A DNA stretch of 36,537 bases from Vibrio neptunius (GTDB taxonomy: Bacteria > Pseudomonadota > Gammaproteobacteria > Enterobacterales > Vibrionaceae), in the NCBI RefSeq assembly GCF_000967495.1, contig NZ_JXXU01000005.1:1-36537 (forward strand). The letters run 5' to 3'. The notes under the pieces were generated by a model. The model was not told where the DNA came from. It was given only the letters and a program-made list of their open reading frames with translations, and made no database searches. Positions 33,766 to 36,537 of the stretch are shown piece after piece. Made by a program: the position numbers and the translations under genes. Numbering within the stretch: the stretch's first letter is position 1; every line of letters begins with the position of its first letter.

Positions 33766-33791
33766 AAGCTGGCAATTTTTTGCCAGCTTTT
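33766..33791 (+). terminator. Intrinsic terminator after the small basic peptide
   Basis: AAGCTGGCAA (33766-33775) pairs with TTGCCAGCTT (33780-33789) around a T-loop and is followed by TT. A smaller AGCCTG/CAGGCT hairpin (33738-33755) lies just before it. Confidence 0.85.
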
Positions 33792-33919
33792 GTGCACTAG
33801 ACACACAAACCTTATCCTTACACAATATAGAACGTCAAAGTCTGGCTGCTAACGCCGCTTACGCGTTGACATCTCTGAGATCAGAATCCTAGATGAGGCA
33901 TGCTTTGGGTAATTGCCCG

Positions 33920-34309
33920 CTAATCTCTTCGTACATCATTAAAGATTTCACAGGAGAGTTTATAATTGTGTTGTCTAGCGATCTTCTGCGAGAAAAAGAG
34001 TTGAGGAAGCTCATAGATGGTGAGTAATGCGAGGATAAAAAGCGCGCTTGTGTGGCCGAGAAAAAGACCTATGATACTGACCGTTAGCAAGATCAATTCA
34101 AGTGCAAACAAGGCATATTTACCTAAGTAGCAGTGGTGGAAACCACCTAGAAAAAACCAGTTCAACGTCGCATAAGTGTCTGGGTCTTTAAGCTTCTTAG
34201 ATTGTCGCTCAAAGAATTCTTTTTTTTGGTTTTCAGGTAATGAATTCACCTGCTTTCTTAGCAGTTCTTCATTTTTTTCTAACTGTTCAATTGGCTCAAA
34301 TAAGCGCAT
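33920..34309 (-). CDS. TM2 domain protein
   Basis: This 129-residue protein has a polar, Lys/Glu-rich N-terminus (about residues 1-45) and then two or three hydrophobic helices with the TM2 signature: WFFLGGFHHCYLGKYALFALELILL. TM2 domains occur in many small bacterial membrane proteins of unknown role. Its ATG overlaps the TAA of the yidD gene (TAATG), so it is translated from the same message. It is the last gene of the DUF4177-yidD-TM2 operon. There is a 195-base gap to the small basic peptide's terminator. Confidence 0.85.
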   Translation of the reverse strand: MRLFEPIEQLEKNEELLRKQVNSLPENQKKEFFERQSKKLKDPDTYATLNWFFLGGFHHCYLGKYALFALELILLTVSIIGLFLGHTSALFILALLTIYELPQLFFSQKIARQHNYKLSCEIFNDVRRD

Positions 34310-34533
34310 TACGGCACCTCATCACGTATTTTTTCAATGAGGTCAGGTTGGTTGCATCGTTTAATCCTTTCTAAACCTAGTTTCCAACCTTTTATCGCCC
34401 CATACTTTGCAATGCATTGTTTTGTGTATTCAGAGCATGTCGGCTCAAAATTACATTCAATATTTAACAACTTCTTTGATCCACCGCTCGCTTGATAGCG
34501 ATGGATCAATGTCAAAGAAATATACTTAAGCAA
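34309..34533 (-). CDS. YidD-like membrane protein insertion factor (second-site copy)
   Basis: This 74-residue protein matches YidD (DUF37): CNFEPTCSEYTKQCIAKYGAIKGWKLGLERIKRCNQP, with the PTCSEY core and the amphipathic start LKYISLTLIHRYQ. YidD assists YidC in inserting membrane proteins and normally lies between rnpA and yidC. Here it is instead in an accessory cassette beside TM2 and DUF4177 genes, so it is probably an extra paralogue. Family members usually have a slightly longer tail. It is separated from DUF4177 by two bases and overlaps the TM2 gene by one, so the three are co-translated. Confidence 0.9.
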   Translation of the reverse strand: MLKYISLTLIHRYQASGGSKKLLNIECNFEPTCSEYTKQCIAKYGAIKGWKLGLERIKRCNQPDLIEKIRDEVP

Positions 34534-34535
34534 GC

Positions 34536-34751
34536 TTAGCGGCCAAGAGTAATAATCACAGCCTCACGCTTCCAAAACAACATAAAGCGCTTCTGTTCAA
34601 TGACCTGAAATACAACCTGCCAACCGTCTTGTACATATTTATTTAGATCGGCTTCCATTTTTTGTACAGGCAATCCACTTGCACCTAGTAGTACCGTACC
34701 ACAGCCGCCTTCTACAACGTGAACCACTTTATATTCTGTAAACTTTGTCAT
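34536..34751 (-). CDS. DUF4177 domain protein
   Basis: This 71-residue protein has the DUF4177 pattern: a first strand (FTEYKVVHVV), a helix with ADLNKYVQDGWQVVFQV, and a last strand pair (RFMLFWKREAVIITLGR). ATG 34751 with TTGGAA upstream is preferred to the TTG at 34763. DUF4177 proteins are small cytoplasmic proteins of unknown function. It is the first gene of the cassette with yidD and TM2; the association of the three may mean a common membrane role. Confidence 0.85.
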   Translation of the reverse strand: MTKFTEYKVVHVVEGGCGTVLLGASGLPVQKMEADLNKYVQDGWQVVFQVIEQKRFMLFWKREAVIITLGR

Positions 34752-35023
34752 TTTTCCAACCAATTATTCAATGAAAAACAGTATGTTATATCATGTTAAC
34801 TAATGCATCAAGACGAGTATTCAATATTTGCTGTAAAAATCCGTTCTATCACACTTTGTAGGCAGACATTTAAATATAAAAATACAGCTTACCCCACATT
34901 GAGTAATAGGCTTTACACAACAAGACCCGATGACTATACCCACCTCACTGTTTCAAACAAGGGCTAAATAAATACATGACGTCAACACGTCATCCACAGA
35001 TTAAAATATAAGATTGGGGGGAT

Positions 35024-36007
35024 TCAAGACGTCTGTAATACCCAGAAATAAGCGGTGTCATTATCATCTTGTATCGGCCCGGGCATTGTTTCCCCTTGTT
35101 TTAGAGAGATAACGTCCGAAGTCAGGTTAGATTGCCATAACCCACTAACTGGGCAGGGTGTTTCAGGAAAAGCAATGTAAATGGGTGGTAGCTTATCTTT
35201 CGATAGACTTTTATCAAAGCCCTGTTTGCGTGCTTCTGCTACCCAATCTTTAGGGTAATAAGGCAAATGGCTGTAACTGCTATCGTCTAAATCAAATAGC
35301 AAGGTCACCATGGCAGCTTCCAGTGACCAGTAACCAAAGAAATTAGCGACAGGTCTTTTGTGTCTACCGTACCAATAGCAATCTTTCATGCCTTTATACC
35401 AACCACGAAGGTAAGCTTTTACACTTTCTTCACGCTCTTTTTTGCTTGGTTCGAGCGGCCCTGTTTTTATCGCGTTGTACAAATGCTGATAGCTTTTAGG
35501 GAAGACCAATGCTTCTTCAGTATTGTCGGGGATACCGTGCACATTAAACAAGCGGAACAACTGCGCCATACAAGCCTCGCCACTTACTTCCGGTGATGTG
35601 CCATATAGGCGAGTAATGGTTGATAGATATTCTGTTTTGCCCGTTAGCGCGACAAAACTTAAGCACCATAGCAAGAATTGAAAGGAGTCGGATTCCCAGA
35701 AGAGATAATTATCATTAGTGAAGTCTGTTTTATGCCTTTCTAACTCTTTTAGAGCAAGTTCTGCAAGTTCAATCACATTCGGCATCAAACATCCGCCAGA
35801 GTAGCTCAAAATCGCATGTTCAAAACGTGCAAGCGTGATATCCCAACTAATTCCTGAGCGTTTTTCTAGAGTTCTTGTCAGATCATTCACTTTCATATAA
35901 CGCATTGATTTATCTGCAAAGAAATACGCATTTAGTTCATCGAATTCAGCTAACTCCAATAAAGGGTCTCGTCTTTTTTGCGCAAATTTTAAACTGCTTT
36001 CATTCAT
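35024..36007 (-). CDS. PoNi-type immunity protein
   Basis: This 327-residue cytoplasmic protein is the immunity partner of the toxin just upstream. It has the two helical parts of PoNe immunity proteins: an N-terminal domain (about 25-100, MRYMKVNDLTRTLEKRSGIS, then LARFEHAILSYSGG) and a C-terminal domain with EESVKAYLRGWYKGMKDCYWYGRHK and YFGYWSLEAAMVTLLFDLDDSSY, where GYWSxEAA is a hallmark. It should bind and block the PoNe DNase. ATG 36007 overlaps the toxin's TGA (ATGA), so the two are translationally coupled. The TTG at 36040 is inside the toxin gene and less likely. It is separated by about 270 bases from the DUF4177 cassette. Confidence 0.9.
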   Translation of the reverse strand: MNESSLKFAQKRRDPLLELAEFDELNAYFFADKSMRYMKVNDLTRTLEKRSGISWDITLARFEHAILSYSGGCLMPNVIELAELALKELERHKTDFTNDNYLFWESDSFQFLLWCLSFVALTGKTEYLSTITRLYGTSPEVSGEACMAQLFRLFNVHGIPDNTEEALVFPKSYQHLYNAIKTGPLEPSKKEREESVKAYLRGWYKGMKDCYWYGRHKRPVANFFGYWSLEAAMVTLLFDLDDSSYSHLPYYPKDWVAEARKQGFDKSLSKDKLPPIYIAFPETPCPVSGLWQSNLTSDVISLKQGETMPGPIQDDNDTAYFWVLQTS

Positions 36008-36537
36008 AATAATATTTTCCCAATAGACTTTGCTGAACAATCTAATTTTGTAATGTTTACCACTTTTCCTGATTCATCAACAATCATCAACCAACGTTGA
36101 TAATCGGAATCTAGCACGTCATCAGCTTGAGACATGCTTAGTTCTGCTCTTACCCTTGGCTTGATCCATTTGTCACTCATCTGTTTCGCAGACTCATAAC
36201 CTTTGCTTCCTTTCGTTGTAGTCAACATGGTATCTCTTGCGATACCATCGCGATCAACGTATTTTCCAGTTTCAGTTCGGTACTTGGTTTCAGTAACAAC
36301 ATAGGGCGGTGGCGGATTGGAATTTTGATAAACCCCGTCAATACCACGTCCACGAGGTTTGTCTGTCATCTTCCTAACCTGCCGGTTTTCAGGTAACAAG
36401 TTAATAAAGCCTCGCGTTTTCATATGGTGATCGCTAATAATCTCACCATATATCCCTTTTTGGATGTTTTTCATCGAACGAATAATATGGGGATCAATCT
36501 GAGCAACGCTATCATCAAGTCTATGGATGGATTTAGT
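36004..36537 (-). CDS. PoNe-domain DNase toxin, C-terminal part (runs off the window)
   Basis: The visible 177 residues are the C-terminus of a longer gene: the frame stays open to the right edge, with no stop before 36537. They contain the PoNe (polymorphic nuclease effector) DNase fold of the PD-(D/E)xK superfamily: GIDGVYQNSNPPPPYVVTETKY, giving Asp67, Glu83 and Lys85 (counted from the first visible residue), and an upstream Glu in KGIYGEI. PoNe toxins cut DNA in target cells and in Vibrio have been shown to be type VI secretion effectors. The N-terminal delivery module (MIX, FIX, PAAR, Rhs or other) lies outside. The ATG at 36474 is internal. Confidence 0.9.
   Translation of the reverse strand, partial: TKSIHRLDDSVAQIDPHIIRSMKNIQKGIYGEIISDHHMKTRGFINLLPENRQVRKMTDKPRGRGIDGVYQNSNPPPPYVVTETKYRTETGKYVDRDGIARDTMLTTTKGSKGYESAKQMSDKWIKPRVRAELSMSQADDVLDSDYQRWLMIVDESGKVVNITKLDCSAKSIGKILL

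Noticed and set aside
1..36537. CRISPR arrays, rRNA or tRNA genes, prophage
   Set aside because: No regularly spaced repeats, no conserved rRNA or tRNA motifs and no structural phage genes were seen.

Overview
The window looks like a Vibrio (Vibrionaceae) chromosome segment, probably from the more variable, chromosome-2-like part of the genome. This rests on gene content: four LysR regulators beside transporters or oxidoreductases, a TPP-riboswitch thiXYZ/tenA/thiD salvage operon, PhoX, HDOD and GGDEF signalling proteins, and a PoNe/PoNi toxin-immunity pair of the type described in Vibrio. No rRNA, tRNA, CRISPR array, complete insertion sequence or integron attC site was seen. The species cannot be fixed from the sequence alone.

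Layout. 1-4 kb: a short tandem repeat, a coupled pair of membrane protein genes (one MAPEG), an ArsR-type repressor with a C-terminal cysteine cluster, a 46-residue lipoprotein, an EamA exporter and an orphan periplasmic solute-binding protein. 4-7 kb: a 948-residue Tat-signal protein of unknown function with a hydrophobic centre and a repeated C-terminal motif. 7-15.5 kb: LysR genes facing an EamA exporter, a quinone-oxidoreductase-like enzyme and a SnoaL-like protein, with a CsaA-type tRNA-binding protein, an AEC carrier and an ArsP-like permease that has a cysteine-rich linker. 15.5-19.3 kb: a small acidic protein, a GAF-GGDEF cyclase, a 414-residue unknown protein and a PAP2 phosphatase. 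19.5-23.8 kb: thiamin-precursor salvage operon thiD-thiZ-thiX-thiY-tenA behind a TPP riboswitch and a possible attenuator. 24-26.3 kb: an unrecognised gene whose protein carries an ADP-ribosyltransferase-like motif set, preceded by a very AT-rich gene-free stretch. 26.3-33.8 kb: VOC protein, HDOD protein, LysR, a single VCBS-like module, a D-threonine-aldolase-type enzyme, a 50-residue membrane peptide, PhoX and a 27-residue basic peptide. 33.9-36.5 kb: a DUF4177-yidD-TM2 cassette, then PoNi immunity and the C-terminal part of a PoNe DNase toxin that runs off the right edge.

How it fits together. The clear functional unit is the thi operon: pyrimidine precursor uptake (ThiY/X/Z), processing (TenA) and phosphorylation (ThiD), switched off by TPP. 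Each LysR probably regulates the divergent gene next to it. The most interesting material is a scatter of probable secreted or toxic proteins: the Tat protein, the membrane-active-looking 414-residue protein, the ART-like protein with no evident immunity partner, and PoNe/PoNi. The best candidate for something undescribed is the ART-like gene at 24125-25321, followed by the Tat protein at 4028-6874. All functional calls come from reading the sequence; no database search was run.
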